Shown: piece after piece, positions 48,947 through 61,628 of the stretch
How positions within the stretch are numbered: position 1 is the stretch's first letter
Layout: every line of letters begins with the position of its first letter
NCBI GenBank assembly: GCA_027493885.1
Contig: JAOSJZ010000001.1
Span: 2,908,622 to 2,972,621, forward strand
Length of the DNA: 64,000 nt
Source: Gaiella sp.
GTDB lineage: Bacteria; Actinomycetota; Thermoleophilia; Gaiellales; Gaiellaceae
Reading direction: 5' to 3'
Translations under genes and position numbers: made by a program
Notes under the pieces: generated by a model
Told to the model about the DNA's origin: nothing
Database searches by the model: none
What the model saw: the letters and a program-made list of their open reading frames with translations, nothing else

Positions 48947-48967
48947 CTTGCTATGATCGGACTCAAA
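48947..48967 (+). promoter_or_regulatory. HAIR-like operator of the dnaK operon
   Basis: CTTGCTA-N7-ACTCAAA; right half differs from the HspR consensus ACTCAAG at one base. The 9 nt AGAACTTGC at its left edge and the 7-7-7 spacing are identical to the hsp20 site at 28669. Confidence 0.7.
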
Positions 48968-49010
48968 TTTTCGGTACGAGCACGCTCAAGGAAGGAGCAC
49001 CACCACCATC

Positions 49011-50921
49011 ATGGCCAAGACCATCGGCATCGACCTCGGCACGACGAACTCCTGTATGGCCGTCCTCGAGGGCGGCGAGCCCACGGTGATCCCGAACGCC
49101 GAGGGCGGCCGCACGACGCCGTCCGTCGTCGCGTTCACGAAGGACGGGCAGCGGCTCGTGGGGGCACCCGCGCGGCGCCAGCAGGTGACGAACCCCGAGA
49201 ACACGATCTTCTCGATCAAGCGCTTCATGGGGCGCAAGTGGGACGAGGTCTCCGAGGAGATGACGATCGTCCCCTACGCCGTCGAGCAAGGAGAGAACGG
49301 CGACGCCCGCGTCACCGCCTCCGGCAAGCAGTACGCGCCGCCCGAGATCAGCGCGATGATCCTGCAGAAGCTGCGCGCCGACGCCGAGTCGTTCCTCGGC
49401 GAGCCGGTCACCGACGCCGTGATCACCGTCCCGGCGTACTTCAACAACGCACAGCGCGAGGCGACGAAGGACGCCGGCAAGATCGCCGGCTTGAACGTGC
49501 TCCGCATCGTCAACGAGCCGACCGCCGCGGCGCTCGCCTACGGGCTCGACAAGGAGACCTCCGACCACGTGATCCTCGTCTTCGACCTCGGCGGCGGGAC
49601 GTTCGACGTCTCGGTGCTCGAGCTCGGGGACGGCGTCTTCGAGGTCAAGTCGACGAACGGCGACAACCACCTCGGCGGCGACAACTTCGACAAGGCGATC
49701 GTCGACTGGATGGCCGCCGAGTTCAAGAAGGACCAGGGCATCGACCTCTCCCAGGACAAGATGGCGCTGCAGCGCCTCTACGAGGCGGCGGAGAAGGCGA
49801 AGATCGAGCTGTCGTCGACGATGACGACCCAGATCAACCTGCCGTTCATCACCGCCACCCAGGAAGGCCCCAAGCACCTCGACCTGCAGCTGACTCGAGC
49901 GAAGCTCCAGGAGCTGACGCACGCGCTGCTCGAGCGGACCGTCGGTCCCACGAAGCAGGCGCTCCGGGACGCCGGGCTCGAGGCCTCCGCGATCGATCAC
50001 GTCGTCCTCGTCGGCGGCATGACCCGCATGCCGTCCGTGCAGGAGAAGGTCTCCGAGCTGATCGGCAAGGAGCCGCACAAGGGTGTCAACCCGGACGAGG
50101 TGGTCGCGGTCGGCGCCGCGATCCAGGCCGGCGTCCTGAAGGGCGACGTCAAGGACGTGCTCCTGCTCGACGTGACCCCGCTCTCGCTCGGGATCGAGAC
50201 GAAGGGCGGCGTGATGACGAAGCTGATCGAGCGGAACACGACGATCCCGACCCGCAAGGCCGAGACGTTCTCGACCGCCGAGGACAACCAGCCGTCGGTC
50301 GAGATCCACGTGCTCCAGGGCGAGTCCGAGATGGCGACGTTCAACAAGACCCTCGGCAAGTTCCAGCTCGTCGGGATCCCGCCGGCGCCCCGCGGCATGC
50401 CGCAGATCGAGGTCTCCTTCGACATCGACGCGAACGGGATCATCCACGTCAACGCGAAGGACCTCGGCACGGGCATCGAGCAGCAGATCCGGATCGAAGG
50501 CGGCTCGGGCCTCTCGGAGGAGGAGGTCTCGCGGATGGTCACCGAGGCCGAGTCCCACGCCGAGGAGGCGCACCGGCTGCACGCGCTCGCGGACGCGAAG
50601 AACACGGCCGAGCAGCTCGCCTACCAGACCGAGAACGCGCTCGCCGAGCACCGCGACAAGCTCGACGCCTCCGACGCCTCGACGATCGAGGGTCGCATCA
50701 TGGAGGTGCGTCAGGCGCTCGAGACGAACGACGTCGCGGAGATCAACGCCAAGGCGCAGGCGCTCGAGCAGGCGGCCCAGCCGCTCGCCCAGGCCGTCTA
50801 CGCCCAGGCCCAGCAGGCGGCGTCCGCGCCGTCGGGCGACGGTGGCTCGGCCGACCGCGACGAGGTCGTCGAGGACGCCGACTACGAGGTGATCGACGAG
50901 GAAGAGGCAAAGACCTCGTGA
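49011..50921 (+). CDS. dnaK: molecular chaperone DnaK (Hsp70)
   Basis: 636 residues, complete. [18 protein letters not shown] starts the ATPase domain; [16 protein letters not shown] and [17 protein letters not shown] are the phosphate and hinge signatures; linker [15 protein letters not shown]; a helical lid and the acidic end EEEAKTS close it. Folds and refolds cytosolic proteins with DnaJ and GrpE. GGAAGGAG before the ATG at 49011. Confidence 0.99.
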   Translation: MAKTIGIDLGTTNSCMAVLEGGEPTVIPNAEGGRTTPSVVAFTKDGQRLVGAPARRQQVTNPENTIFSIKRFMGRKWDEVSEEMTIVPYAVEQGENGDARVTASGKQYAPPEISAMILQKLRADAESFLGEPVTDAVITVPAYFNNAQREATKDAGKIAGLNVLRIVNEPTAAALAYGLDKETSDHVILVFDLGGGTFDVSVLELGDGVFEVKSTNGDNHLGGDNFDKAIVDWMAAEFKKDQGIDLSQDKMALQRLYEAAEKAKIELSSTMTTQINLPFITATQEGPKHLDLQLTRAKLQELTHALLERTVGPTKQALRDAGLEASAIDHVVLVGGMTRMPSVQEKVSELIGKEPHKGVNPDEVVAVGAAIQAGVLKGDVKDVLLLDVTPLSLGIETKGGVMTKLIERNTTIPTRKAETFSTAEDNQPSVEIHVLQGESEMATFNKTLGKFQLVGIPPAPRGMPQIEVSFDIDANGIIHVNAKDLGTGIEQQIRIEGGSGLSEEEVSRMVTEAESHAEEAHRLHALADAKNTAEQLAYQTENALAEHRDKLDASDASTIEGRIMEVRQALETNDVAEINAKAQALEQAAQPLAQAVYAQAQQAASAPSGDGGSADRDEVVEDADYEVIDEEEAKTS

Positions 50922-51463
50922 GCGACGAGCCCGAGACGGTCGTGGACGGCGAGCACGGCTCGCCGTCCACCGACGAACAGCCCGCGGACCGCGCCGAGCA
51001 CGACGCCGAGCAACTGCTCGCGCGGCTGCAGGACGCGGAGCGGCAGTACGAGAAGGCGATGGACGACCTCCGCCGGGTGGCCGCCGACTTCGACAACTAC
51101 CGCAAGCGGGTCGTGCGCGAGCAGACGCAGATCCTCGCGCGCTCGGGCGAGCGCGTCGTCGGCAAGCTGCTGCCGGTGCTCGACGACCTCGAGCGCGCGC
51201 TCGACGCGGCGGAGCATCACGAGGAGGCGAAGGTGCTCGAGGGCGTCCGCATGACCAAGGACTCGCTCGTCGCGTTGCTCGCCTCGGAGGGCGTCGAGGA
51301 GATCCCGGCGGACGGGCCGTTCGACCCGCACGTCCACGAAGCGCTGATGACCCAGCCGGCGGAGGGCGTCGAGCCGGGTCACGTCGCGCAGGTGATCCAG
51401 CGCGGCTACCGGATCGGCGACGCCGTCCTGCGCCCCGCGCGCGTCGTCGTGGCGGAGGGCTAG
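50918..51463 (+). CDS. grpE: nucleotide exchange factor GrpE
   Basis: 181 residues. An acidic N-terminus and long coiled coil ([32 protein letters not shown]) are followed by the beta domain ([29 protein letters not shown]). Releases ADP from DnaK. GTG at 50918 overlaps the dnaK stop as GTGA. Confidence 0.98.
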   Translation: MSDEPETVVDGEHGSPSTDEQPADRAEHDAEQLLARLQDAERQYEKAMDDLRRVAADFDNYRKRVVREQTQILARSGERVVGKLLPVLDDLERALDAAEHHEEAKVLEGVRMTKDSLVALLASEGVEEIPADGPFDPHVHEALMTQPAEGVEPGHVAQVIQRGYRIGDAVLRPARVVVAEG

Positions 51464-51466
51464 CGC

Positions 51467-52558
51467 GTGCCTCCCGCGAATCCCTACGACGTTCTCGGCG
51501 TCTCGAAGACCGCGTCCGATGACGAGATCAAGAAGGCGTACCGGAAGCTCGCGCGCGAGCTCCATCCGGACCGCAACCCGGGCGACGCGTCGGCGGAGGA
51601 GCGGTTCAAGGACGTCCAGGCCGCCTACGACATCCTCTCCGACGCCGACAAGCGCCAGGCGTACGATCGCTACGGCGCAGAGGGGCCGCAGGGCTTCGGG
51701 CCCGGCGGCGTCCGCTTCGAGAACGTCGACCTCGGCGATCTCTCCGACCTGCTCGGGAACTTCGGCTCGTTCTTCGGCCGCGGCCAGCGGGCCGCACGCC
51801 CGCGGCCCGAGCGCGGCGGCGACCTCGAGTCGCGCGTGCGCATCTCCTTCGACGACGCGCTGAACGGGGTCCAGGTCCGCGTGCCCGTCGAGGTCGAGAC
51901 AGCCTGCCACGTCTGCGGCGGCACGGGCGCCGAGCCGGGCACGGCGCCGCGGGCCTGCCCGGATTGCGGCGGCAGCGGCGTCATCTCGGACAGCCAGGGT
52001 CTCTTCGCGCTCTCGCATCCGTGCCAGCGCTGCCGCGGAAACGGAGTGATCGTGGACAAGCCGTGCAAGAGCTGCCGCGGCACGGGCCGCGAACGTGTGA
52101 CGCGCCGCTACCAGGTGAAGGTGCCGGCCGGCGCAAAGGACGGCACCCGGATCCGCCTCAAGGGAAAGGGCGAGCCCGGCCGGAACGGCGGGCCCGCGGG
52201 CGACCTCTTCGTGCGGGTCCACGTCGAGCCGTCCCCGCTCTACGAGCGCCGCGGCTCGGACCTCGTGCTCGACGTGCCCGTCACCTACCCGGAGGCGGCG
52301 CTCGGGGCGACCGTCCAGATCCCGACGCCGGAAGGGCCGGTGGCGCTCAAGGTGCCGGCCGGCTCGGAGAGCGGCAAGCTGCTCCGGGTCAAGGGCCGAG
52401 GCGCGCCGAGGCTGAACGGGCACGGCAAGGGCGATCTGCTCGCGCGGCTCGTCGTCACCGTCCCGAAGAAGCTGTCGAAAGCCGAGAAGGACGCGCTCGA
52501 GGCCTACGGCAACGTCTTGCGCGAGCAGCCGCGAGATCACCTCGCGAGGGCGGGGTGA
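51467..52558 (+). CDS. dnaJ: co-chaperone DnaJ
   Basis: 363 residues. J domain with HPD ([12 protein letters not shown]), a short Gly/Phe region, four CxxCxGxG zinc repeats ([32 protein letters not shown]) and the two substrate-binding domains. Stimulates DnaK ATPase. GTG at 51467, 3 nt after grpE. Confidence 0.98.
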   Translation: MPPANPYDVLGVSKTASDDEIKKAYRKLARELHPDRNPGDASAEERFKDVQAAYDILSDADKRQAYDRYGAEGPQGFGPGGVRFENVDLGDLSDLLGNFGSFFGRGQRAARPRPERGGDLESRVRISFDDALNGVQVRVPVEVETACHVCGGTGAEPGTAPRACPDCGGSGVISDSQGLFALSHPCQRCRGNGVIVDKPCKSCRGTGRERVTRRYQVKVPAGAKDGTRIRLKGKGEPGRNGGPAGDLFVRVHVEPSPLYERRGSDLVLDVPVTYPEAALGATVQIPTPEGPVALKVPAGSESGKLLRVKGRGAPRLNGHGKGDLLARLVVTVPKKLSKAEKDALEAYGNVLREQPRDHLARAG

Positions 52559-52923
52559 TGGCGGAGCGCGGGCGCTACATGATCTCGGTCGCGGCCGACC
52601 TCGCCGGGCTGCATCCGCAGACGCTGCGGATGTACGAGGCGAGGCGCCTCGTCACGCCCGCGCGCACGCCGGGCGGCACGCGTCTCTACTCGGACGCCGA
52701 CGTCGAGCGGCTGCGGCTGATCCAGCGCCTGACCACGGAGCTCGGGCTCAACCTCGCGGGCGTCCGCCACGTGCTGCGGCTCGAGGACGAGCTGCGCCGG
52801 GTGCGCGCGCGCATGAAGCAGCTCGAGCGCGAGCTCCGCGACGAGATCCAGCTGACGCACAGGCGCTACCGGCGGGAGGTGGTGGTCTACGAGAGACCGC
52901 AGCCGCCCGCCCCGAGGAGCTGA
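52558..52923 (+). CDS. hspR: heat shock repressor HspR (MerR family)
   Basis: 121 residues. MerR-type winged helix (YMISVAADLAGLHPQTLRMY, EARRLVTPARTPGGTRLYSD) and a basic coiled-coil tail (RRVRARMKQLERELRDEIQL). HspR of other actinobacteria represses dnaK and clpB by binding HAIR sites. Start overlaps dnaJ stop as TGATG. Its last codons and stop lie in the first unit of the 28-bp tandem repeat. Confidence 0.95.
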   Translation: MAERGRYMISVAADLAGLHPQTLRMYEARRLVTPARTPGGTRLYSDADVERLRLIQRLTTELGLNLAGVRHVLRLEDELRRVRARMKQLERELRDEIQLTHRRYRREVVVYERPQPPAPRS

Positions 52924-53025
52924 CAACGGGCACGGACGCACGGGAGCTGACGACGAGCACTGACCCCACGGGAGCTGACAACAAGGACCGACGAGCCGGG
53001 AGCTGACGACGAGCACCGACCCGAC
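52914..53025. repeat. four-unit 28-bp tandem repeat between hspR and clpB
   Basis: Units at 52914-52941, 52942-52969, 52970-52997 and 52998-53025, each starting G(A/G)GGAGCTGAC and all exactly 28 bp. Units 2 and 4 share GGGAGCTGACGACGAGCAC. The first unit includes the hspR stop codon. Confidence 0.85.
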
Positions 53026-53055
53026 GCATGCCGCCGGCCGACTGCGGGAAGAGCT

Positions 53056-53078
53056 GCAAGCAACAGACTGTTGCTTGC
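53056..53078 (+). promoter_or_regulatory. perfect 23-bp palindrome before clpB
   Basis: Arms GCAAGCAACAG and CTGTTGCTTGC around a single A, ending 18 nt before the clpB ATG and immediately before the AAGGAG ribosome site. Could be an operator or an RNA hairpin masking the ribosome site. A 21-of-23 match occurs at 8408. Confidence 0.65.
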
Positions 53079-53096
53079 GAAGGAGACCACCGAACC

Positions 53097-55589
<2,493 letters not shown>

Positions 55590-55590
55590 C

Positions 55591-56586
55591 GTGCCCCGGC
55601 TCCCCGAGACGATGCGGGCTGCCTACGTCGAGCGTCACGGGCCGGCGGCCAGCATCCGCTACGGCGAGCTTCCGGTCCCCGCCTACGGGCCCACGGACGT
55701 CCTCGTGGCGGTCGAGGCGGTCGTCGTCGATCCGGTCGACACGTTCGTGCGCTCCGGCGCGTTCCGCACGCCGACGCCGTTCCCGTTCGTGATCGGCCGT
55801 GACCTGGTCGGCACGGTGGCTGCGCGGGGTAATGGTGCGCCGGGGTTCGCGCTCGGAGACGCGGTGTGGGCAAACAGCCTCGGCCACGGCGGGCGCCAGG
55901 GCAGCTTCGCCGAGTACGCGGTCGTGGCCGCCGACCGTCTCTACCACCTCCCCGAGGGCGTCGACCCGGTGCAGGCGGTCGCCGTGGCCCACCCGGCCGC
56001 GACGGCATTCCTCGGCCTGTTCCGCCATGCCCGCCTTCGCCTCGGCGAGACCGTCTTCGTCGGCGGCGGCGCCGGCAACGTGGGCTCCGCCGCGATCCGC
56101 CTCGCGGCCGTGGCCGGTGCCCGGGTGCTGGCCAGCGCCAGGGAGAGGGACTTCGAGCGATGCCGCCGAACGGGCGCGACCGTGGTCGTCGACTACCGCG
56201 ATCCCGACGGCACCGAACGGCTCCGCTCGGCGGCTCCCGGCGGCGTCGACGTCTACTGGGACACGTCGGGACACCACGAGCTCGATGCGGCCGCCGCCGT
56301 GGTCGCGCGCGGAGGCCGGATCGTCTTGAGCGCCGGGAGGCAGGCTCGCCCTGTGCTTCCGGTCGGCCCGCTCTACACGCGCGACGTGACGCTGGTCGGC
56401 TTCACGATGAGCAACGCCGCCGTCCACGACCTGGCGGCCGCCGCGGTGGTGATCAACCGGCGCTTGGCCGACGGCACCCTGGGCGCCTGCATCGCCGGTG
56501 AGCTGCCGCTCTCCGAGGCCGCGGAGGCCCATCGCAGGATCGAGCACGGCGAGCTCGCCGGCACGCGGCTGATCCTCCGCCCCTGA
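55591..56586 (+). CDS. zinc-free quinone oxidoreductase / alcohol dehydrogenase family protein (MDR)
   Basis: 331 residues, medium-chain reductase fold. GRDLVGTVAARGNG near residue 68 and the NADPH loop GGGAGNVGSAAIRLA near 152; the structural-zinc cysteines are absent, as in quinone oxidoreductases. Reduces a small carbonyl or quinone with NADPH; substrate unknown. GTG at 55591 lies 1 nt after the clpB stop; an ATG at 55612 gives the more typical start. Confidence 0.88.
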   Translation: MPRLPETMRAAYVERHGPAASIRYGELPVPAYGPTDVLVAVEAVVVDPVDTFVRSGAFRTPTPFPFVIGRDLVGTVAARGNGAPGFALGDAVWANSLGHGGRQGSFAEYAVVAADRLYHLPEGVDPVQAVAVAHPAATAFLGLFRHARLRLGETVFVGGGAGNVGSAAIRLAAVAGARVLASARERDFERCRRTGATVVVDYRDPDGTERLRSAAPGGVDVYWDTSGHHELDAAAAVVARGGRIVLSAGRQARPVLPVGPLYTRDVTLVGFTMSNAAVHDLAAAAVVINRRLADGTLGACIAGELPLSEAAEAHRRIEHGELAGTRLILRP

Positions 56587-56680
56587 GACAGGAAGGCAGC
56601 ATCCCGGCGGCGCCCACCGCTCCCGCGGGCGTGGCGCAGCGACCGCAAGCGTGGCCGGCGCGTCGCGTACGTTTCCTGCC

Positions 56681-57241
56681 GTGCTCCTGCTCGTCGCCGC
56701 CACGGACCGCGAGCTCTGCGGCCACGACGGGCTCGTGTGCGGAGTCGGGCCGGTCGAGGCTGCCGCGACGACCGCGCGGGCACTCGCGCTGCAGCCGGTC
56801 GTGGCGGTCCTCCACATCGGGCTCGCGGGGGGACGGGGGCTCGAGCCCGGGACGATTGTCGTCGGGACGGAGGCGGTGTACTGCGACCTGTCCGCCGAAT
56901 GGCCGGTCATCGACCGTGTCACGCCCGACCCGGTGCTCGCCGAGACGCTCCGCGCCGCGCTGCCCTCGGCGCGGGCGCTTCCCGTCCACACCTCCGCCGC
57001 GGTCGGCGGGGCTTGTCACACAGCGTCAGGAGGGCCGCTCGTCGAGGCGATGGAGGGGTTCGGGGTGCTTCGCGCGGCCACGCTCGCGGGCGTCCCGGCG
57101 GTCGAGGTGCGGGTCGTCTCGAACGAGATCTCCGAGCAGGACCGCACGAGGTGGCAGCTCGCGGCCGCGCTCGCCGCGCTGGAGCGCATCCTGCCCGTGC
57201 TCGTCGCGGCGCTCGGCGGGCCGGCGGCGCCACCCGGCTGA
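56681..57241 (+). CDS. MTA/SAH/futalosine nucleosidase-like phosphorylase
   Basis: 186 residues, nucleoside phosphorylase fold. VLLLVAATDREL, VCGVGPVEAAATTARAL, LHIGLAGGRGLEPG, and the substrate pair MEGFGV and SNEISEQDR. Resembles futalosine hydrolase (menaquinone futalosine path) more than MTA/SAH nucleosidase, but no other mqn gene is near. GTG at 56681 is 7 nt after TACGTT (56668-56673); this start removes ten unlikely residues. Confidence 0.82.
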   Translation: MLLLVAATDRELCGHDGLVCGVGPVEAAATTARALALQPVVAVLHIGLAGGRGLEPGTIVVGTEAVYCDLSAEWPVIDRVTPDPVLAETLRAALPSARALPVHTSAAVGGACHTASGGPLVEAMEGFGVLRAATLAGVPAVEVRVVSNEISEQDRTRWQLAAALAALERILPVLVAALGGPAAPPG

Positions 57242-57301
57242 GCATCGCCGGCGAGGGCCGCACGCCCGGCTGCAGCGGGCGACGACGTCTACGGTTCCAC
57301 C

Positions 57302-58021
57302 GTGGCCAGGCCACGCTATCCCGCGAAGAGCGAGCCGCTCCCGGCGCCCCTCCCGCCCGCCTCGCGCACCGTCGGGCAGGTCGTCGCGCAGGCGATCGAG
57401 CTCTACCGGTCGAACGTGGCGGCGGCGCTCGCGCTCGGGCTTCCCGTCGCCGTCGTCGACCAGGTCATCGGCGGACAGTCGCTCGCGGGACGGATCGCGC
57501 TGCTCGTGATCGCCTCGCCCGCGTTCAGCCTTGCGTACGCGGGCGCGGCGACGCTCCAGCAGGGGGAGCGGCCTCCCGTCGCCACCTGGGTGGTCGCGGT
57601 CGCGGTGGGCGTCGTCACCTTCCTCCCGGCGGCGTTCCTCTTCGGCTGGTTCGTGATCGCGGCGATCCTGTGGCTCGGGCTCGTGGGCCACGCGGTGCCG
57701 GCGGTGATGGCGGAGCGGCTCGGCCCGCTCGCCGCGCTACGGCGGACGTTCGAGCTCGCGCGCGCCGACTACGTCCATGCCGCGGGGTCGTTCGCCACGC
57801 TCGCGCTGCTCTTCGGGCTGACGAGGCTCGCGCTCGGGCTCCTGCTGCACAACCAGGCGGATGCGACGGTGCGGGTCGCGATCTTCCTCGCGGACGTCGT
57901 CGTCTCGCCGCTCCTCTTCCTCGGCGCGGCGATCGTCTACGTCGATCAAGTCGCGCGGGTCGGGCTCGACCGAGCGGAGCGCCGCCGGTTGCGGGCGGCC
58001 GCCCTCGGCCGGCCGGAGTAG
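57302..58021 (+). CDS. multipass membrane protein, DUF975-like layout
   Basis: 239 residues with five or six helices (AAALALGLPVAVVDQVIGG, FLPAAFLFGWFVIAAILWLG, AIFLADVVVSPLLFLGAAIV) and AERLGPLAALRRTFELARAD, a loop common to actinobacterial glycerophosphoryl-diester-phosphodiesterase membrane-domain proteins. Function unknown. GTG at 57302 is 6 nt after TACGGT (57290-57295). Confidence 0.78.
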   Translation: MARPRYPAKSEPLPAPLPPASRTVGQVVAQAIELYRSNVAAALALGLPVAVVDQVIGGQSLAGRIALLVIASPAFSLAYAGAATLQQGERPPVATWVVAVAVGVVTFLPAAFLFGWFVIAAILWLGLVGHAVPAVMAERLGPLAALRRTFELARADYVHAAGSFATLALLFGLTRLALGLLLHNQADATVRVAIFLADVVVSPLLFLGAAIVYVDQVARVGLDRAERRRLRAAALGRPE

Positions 58022-58055
58022 GCTCTAGGCCCCGAACGCGAGAGGAGGCGACGGC

Positions 58056-58343
58056 GTGCCGACGTACCTGATGCTGACGACGCTGACCGAGAAGGGGCGG
58101 CAGACCCTCAACGCGAACCCGGCGCGGCTTCGCGAGGTCAACCGCGACGTCGAGGAGCTCGGCGCCCGGGTGCTCCACCAGTGGGCGGCGCTCGGCGAGT
58201 ACGACTTCGTCAACGTCGTCGAGGCCCCGGACGAGCTCACGATGGCCAGGCTGTCGCTCGAGCTCGGCGCGCGGGGAAGCGTCAAGTTCCAGACCATGCC
58301 GCTGCTCCCGGTCGACGCGCTGCTGTCTGCGCTGGAGGGGTAG
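58056..58343 (+). CDS. GYD-domain protein
   Basis: 95 residues. TYLMLTTLTEKGRQTLNANP, the GEYDFVNVVEAPDE core and the FQTMPLLPVDAL end define the small ferredoxin-like GYD family (name from the central G-x-Y-D). Function unknown. GTG start behind GAGGAGGCGACG. Confidence 0.9.
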   Translation: MPTYLMLTTLTEKGRQTLNANPARLREVNRDVEELGARVLHQWAALGEYDFVNVVEAPDELTMARLSLELGARGSVKFQTMPLLPVDALLSALEG

Positions 58344-58363
58344 GCGGCCGGAGGCCCGCTCCG

Positions 58364-60549
58364 GTGAAGGACGTCGCCGGCACCCTCGCTCGCGCGTCGG
58401 CGCGGCACCCGTGGCGAGCCCTCGCGCTCTGGGGAGCGGCTGTCCTTCTCTCGCTCGGTGCGGTGGGCGGGCTGCTCGGCTCGTCCCTGACGACCGAGGC
58501 CGAGATGACGAACGACCCCGAGTCGTACCGCGCCTACGACCTTCTCGAGCAGCACTTGCCGCCGAGTGACGACCAGGTCCACGAGCTCGTCGTCGTCCGC
58601 TCGCCGACCCTCGCCGTCACCGACCCCGCCTTCCGGGCGAAGGTGGAGGCGCTCGCCGGCGAGCTCGAGGCGACCGGCGTCGTGCAACCCGTGCGGACGA
58701 CGTACTCGACCGGCGACCCGACGCTCGTCGCGCCGAGCGGCCGGGCGACCATCCTCCCGATCGGCCTGCGGGGGACGGGGAGGAGGGGATCGAGCAGGTG
58801 ATCGAGGTCGTCGACGCCGCGCAGTCCGGCGGCTTCGAGACGGCGGTCACCGGCGAGTTCACGGCCGACCGGGACTTCACGAGGCTCTCCGAGGAGGACC
58901 TCCGGAAGGGCGAGTTCCAGTTCGGGCTGCCGGCCGCGCTCGTCATCCTGCTCCTCGTGTTCGGCGCGGTCGTCGCCGGGCTCGTGCCGGTGCTCGTCGC
59001 GCTGGTCGCGATCGTCGTCTCGCTCGGGCTCACGGCGCTCCTCGGGCAGGCGTTCGAGCTCTCGATCTTCGTGGTGAACATGATCTCCGGCATGGGCCTC
59101 GCGCTCGGGATCGACTACTCGCTGTTCGTCGTCTCGCGCTACCGCGAGGAGCGGCGGCTCGGGAGCGAGCAGCTCGCCGCGATCGGGACGGTCGGCTCGA
59201 CCGCGAGCCGCGCCGTGCTGTTCAGCGGGTCGGCGTTCGTGCTCGCGATGACGGGGATGCTGCTCGTTCCCGACACGATTCTCCGCAGCCTCGCCGCAGG
59301 GGCGATCCTGATCGGGATCGTCACGGTCATCGCGGCGCTCACGTTGCTTCCCGCCGTGCTCTCGCTGATCGGCGACCGGGTCAACTCCCTCCGCGTGCCG
59401 TGGCTGGGACGGCGAGTCGAGGAGAGCGCGGGCGCCGAGGGGCGCGTCTGGTCGCGCGTCGTCCGCGCGGTCACGAGCAAGCCGCTGCTCGCCGCCGCAC
59501 TGTCCGCGGGCGCCCTCGTCGCGGCGGCGCTCCCCGTGCTGACGATCGAGACCGGGCTGACCGGCGTCCGGGAGCTGCCGGACCGCTTCGCGGCGAAGCA
59601 GGGATTCACGCTCCTCGAGGACGAGTTCGGCATCGGCACCGCCGACCCGGTGCAGGTCGTCGTCGAGGGGGACGTGAGGTCGGCCGGCCTGCGCCGGGCC
59701 GTGGACGAGCTCGCGCGCCGAGTTGGCGCGGACGGCGCGTTCCGGCCACCCGAGGTCTCGACGAGCCCGGACGGCCGCCTCGCGAGGGTGGAGGCTCTCG
59801 TCGCCGGCGACAGCCGCGACAAGCGCGCCCTCCAGGCCGTCGAGCGCCTGCGCTCCGAGATCGTGCCGGACGTCTTCGCCGGTAGCGACGCAGAGGTGCT
59901 CGTCACGGGCGAGACCGCGGAGGTCGTCGACTACCGGGCCCTGACCGACACCTGGCTTCCGATCGTGTTCGTGTTCGTGCTCGCGCTCAGCTTCGTCCTC
60001 CTCACGGTCGCGTTTCGCTCGGCCGTGCTGCCCGCGGTGGCGATCGCCCTCAACCTATTGTCGGTCGGAGCCGCCTACGGGCTGATGGTGCTCGTCTTCC
60101 TCCACGGCGTTGGACGCGGCCTGCTCGGCCTCACGGCGGTGGACGTGATCGCCGCGTGGCTGCCGCTGTTTCTCTTCGCGGTCCTGTTCGGCCTCTCGAT
60201 GGACTACACGGTCTTCCTTCTGAGCCGCATTCGCGAGCGGGTCGCGGGGGGCGACACCACGGTCGACGCGGTGGCGTTCAGCGTCGCGTCGACGGCGCGG
60301 ATCATCACGGGCGCGGCGCTGATCATCATCGCGGTGTTCGTGGGGTTCGCCGCCGGCGACCAGGTCGAGTTCCAGCAGATGGGGTTCGGCGTCGCGGTCG
60401 CCCTCCTGATCGACGCGACGCTCGTCCGCCTCGTTCTCCTCCCGGCCGTGCTCGCCTTGCTCGGCGAGCGGACGTGGTACCTGCCGGCGTGGCTCGGCTG
60501 GCTGCCGCACGTCGAGATCGAGGGCGCTGCCCCTGCCGCCCGGCGCTAG
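58364..60549 (+). CDS. MMPL/RND-family transporter (frameshifted)
   Basis: About 728 residues after repair; two six-helix halves. First periplasmic loop has SLTTEAEMTNDPESYRAYDL; GLALGIDYSLFVVSRYREER and FGLSMDYTVFLLSRIRERV are the paired proton-relay helices. A missing base in a G run (58770-58774) splits the frame after LPIGLRG; restoring it reads LRGDGEEGIEQVIEVV. Exports lipids or other hydrophobic compounds. GTG at 58364. Confidence 0.87.
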
Positions 60550-60575
60550 CGGACGCGTCCGCTCGCGTCCACGGG

Positions 60576-61628
60576 CTACAGCAGAGCCTGGAAACCGGTC
60601 TTCCTGGCGGCGACCCGGAGCGGGCTCGCCGGCAGGCCGGGCAGCGCCTCGGTCGCGTTGTAGCCGCCCGGCGCGACGTCGTTCGGCGTATCCGGGTGAA
60701 AGAGCGCAGCGAGCAGCTGGATATGCCCGCGACCGATGGAGAGCTCCCACTGGCCTCCGCCGTAGGCGCCGATCTCTCTCGCCTCGCAGTAGTCGTACGC
60801 GGCAAGCAGACGCTCGATCGAGCCGAACCGCGACGGCTTCACGTTGACCGTGCGGGGCGGCCAGCGGAGCGTCTCGATGTCCGAGACGTCGTGAATGGGC
60901 GCGTCCCAGGTGATCCGCGCCGCGTGCGGCTCCAGCAGCGGCACGGTCTCGTCCGTGAGCGCCGGGTCCTCGATCCAGGCCTCGGGGAACGCCCCGAGCA
61001 CCCGTCGGTAGAGACCGGGGTCGGGCGGGTTGTCGACGACGGTGCCCGAGTACTGCCCCTTGAGGTCGATCGAGTCGACGCAGCCGAGCCCCTGCAGCTC
61101 GGCGAAGATCGCGTCCGTCCAGTCGGGCCGCGCGTCGAGCTTGAAGCGCAGCGTGGGGTAGAGGGCGAGGAACGCGTTCAGCCGCGCCGTCGAGGGCGGG
61201 TCGCCGAGCCCTCCCGAGGCGACGAACGTCACGGGCCGAGGCTCCCGGCCGACCACCTCGCCGAGCGAGCGGCCGGTCTGGCGCAGCGCGAGGTCGAGCG
61301 CGGCGCTCTCGAACGCCCAGCGCCGGTAGTCGAGGTAGTCGTGGCGGTCGGGCGGCTCCGGGAAGAGCGCCACGGTGCCGAGGTGGCGGGAGAAGCTGTC
61401 GATCGTCCACTCGCCCGCGAGCGAGAGGACGGGCCCACGTTGCTGCTGCGCCTCCTGCAGGGGACCGTCGTACGTGACGTCCTCGCCGAGCCCCTCCTCG
61501 CCCCGGCCGGTCAAACGGATCACGGTCGTCTTGCGTGTGAAGTCCTGTGTCGCAACGTACTCGTGGCTCTCGAGGTCGTAACCGTCCACGACGAGCGGAA
61601 GGTCGCGGACGAGGTCGTACAGCGCCAT
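60576..61628 (-). CDS. enolase-superfamily protein
   Basis: 350 residues. The barrel is visible: FVASGGLGD, FKLDARPDW (first acid region), IDLKGQYSGT, WIEDPALTD, then NVKPSRFGSIERLLAAYDYC and GQWELSIGRGHIQLLAALF. Looks like the mandelate racemase/muconate-lactonizing branch but with atypical catalytic positions. Reaction unknown. ATG at 61628 overlaps the psuG stop as TGATG, so it may act on the sugar phosphate released by PsuG. Confidence 0.8.
   Translation of the reverse strand: MALYDLVRDLPLVVDGYDLESHEYVATQDFTRKTTVIRLTGRGEEGLGEDVTYDGPLQEAQQQRGPVLSLAGEWTIDSFSRHLGTVALFPEPPDRHDYLDYRRWAFESAALDLALRQTGRSLGEVVGREPRPVTFVASGGLGDPPSTARLNAFLALYPTLRFKLDARPDWTDAIFAELQGLGCVDSIDLKGQYSGTVVDNPPDPGLYRRVLGAFPEAWIEDPALTDETVPLLEPHAARITWDAPIHDVSDIETLRWPPRTVNVKPSRFGSIERLLAAYDYCEAREIGAYGGGQWELSIGRGHIQLLAALFHPDTPNDVAPGGYNATEALPGLPASPLRVAARKTGFQALL

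Noticed and set aside
52914..53025. 28-bp repeats as a CRISPR array
   Set aside because: Units are directly abutting with no spacers, and no cas gene is near.
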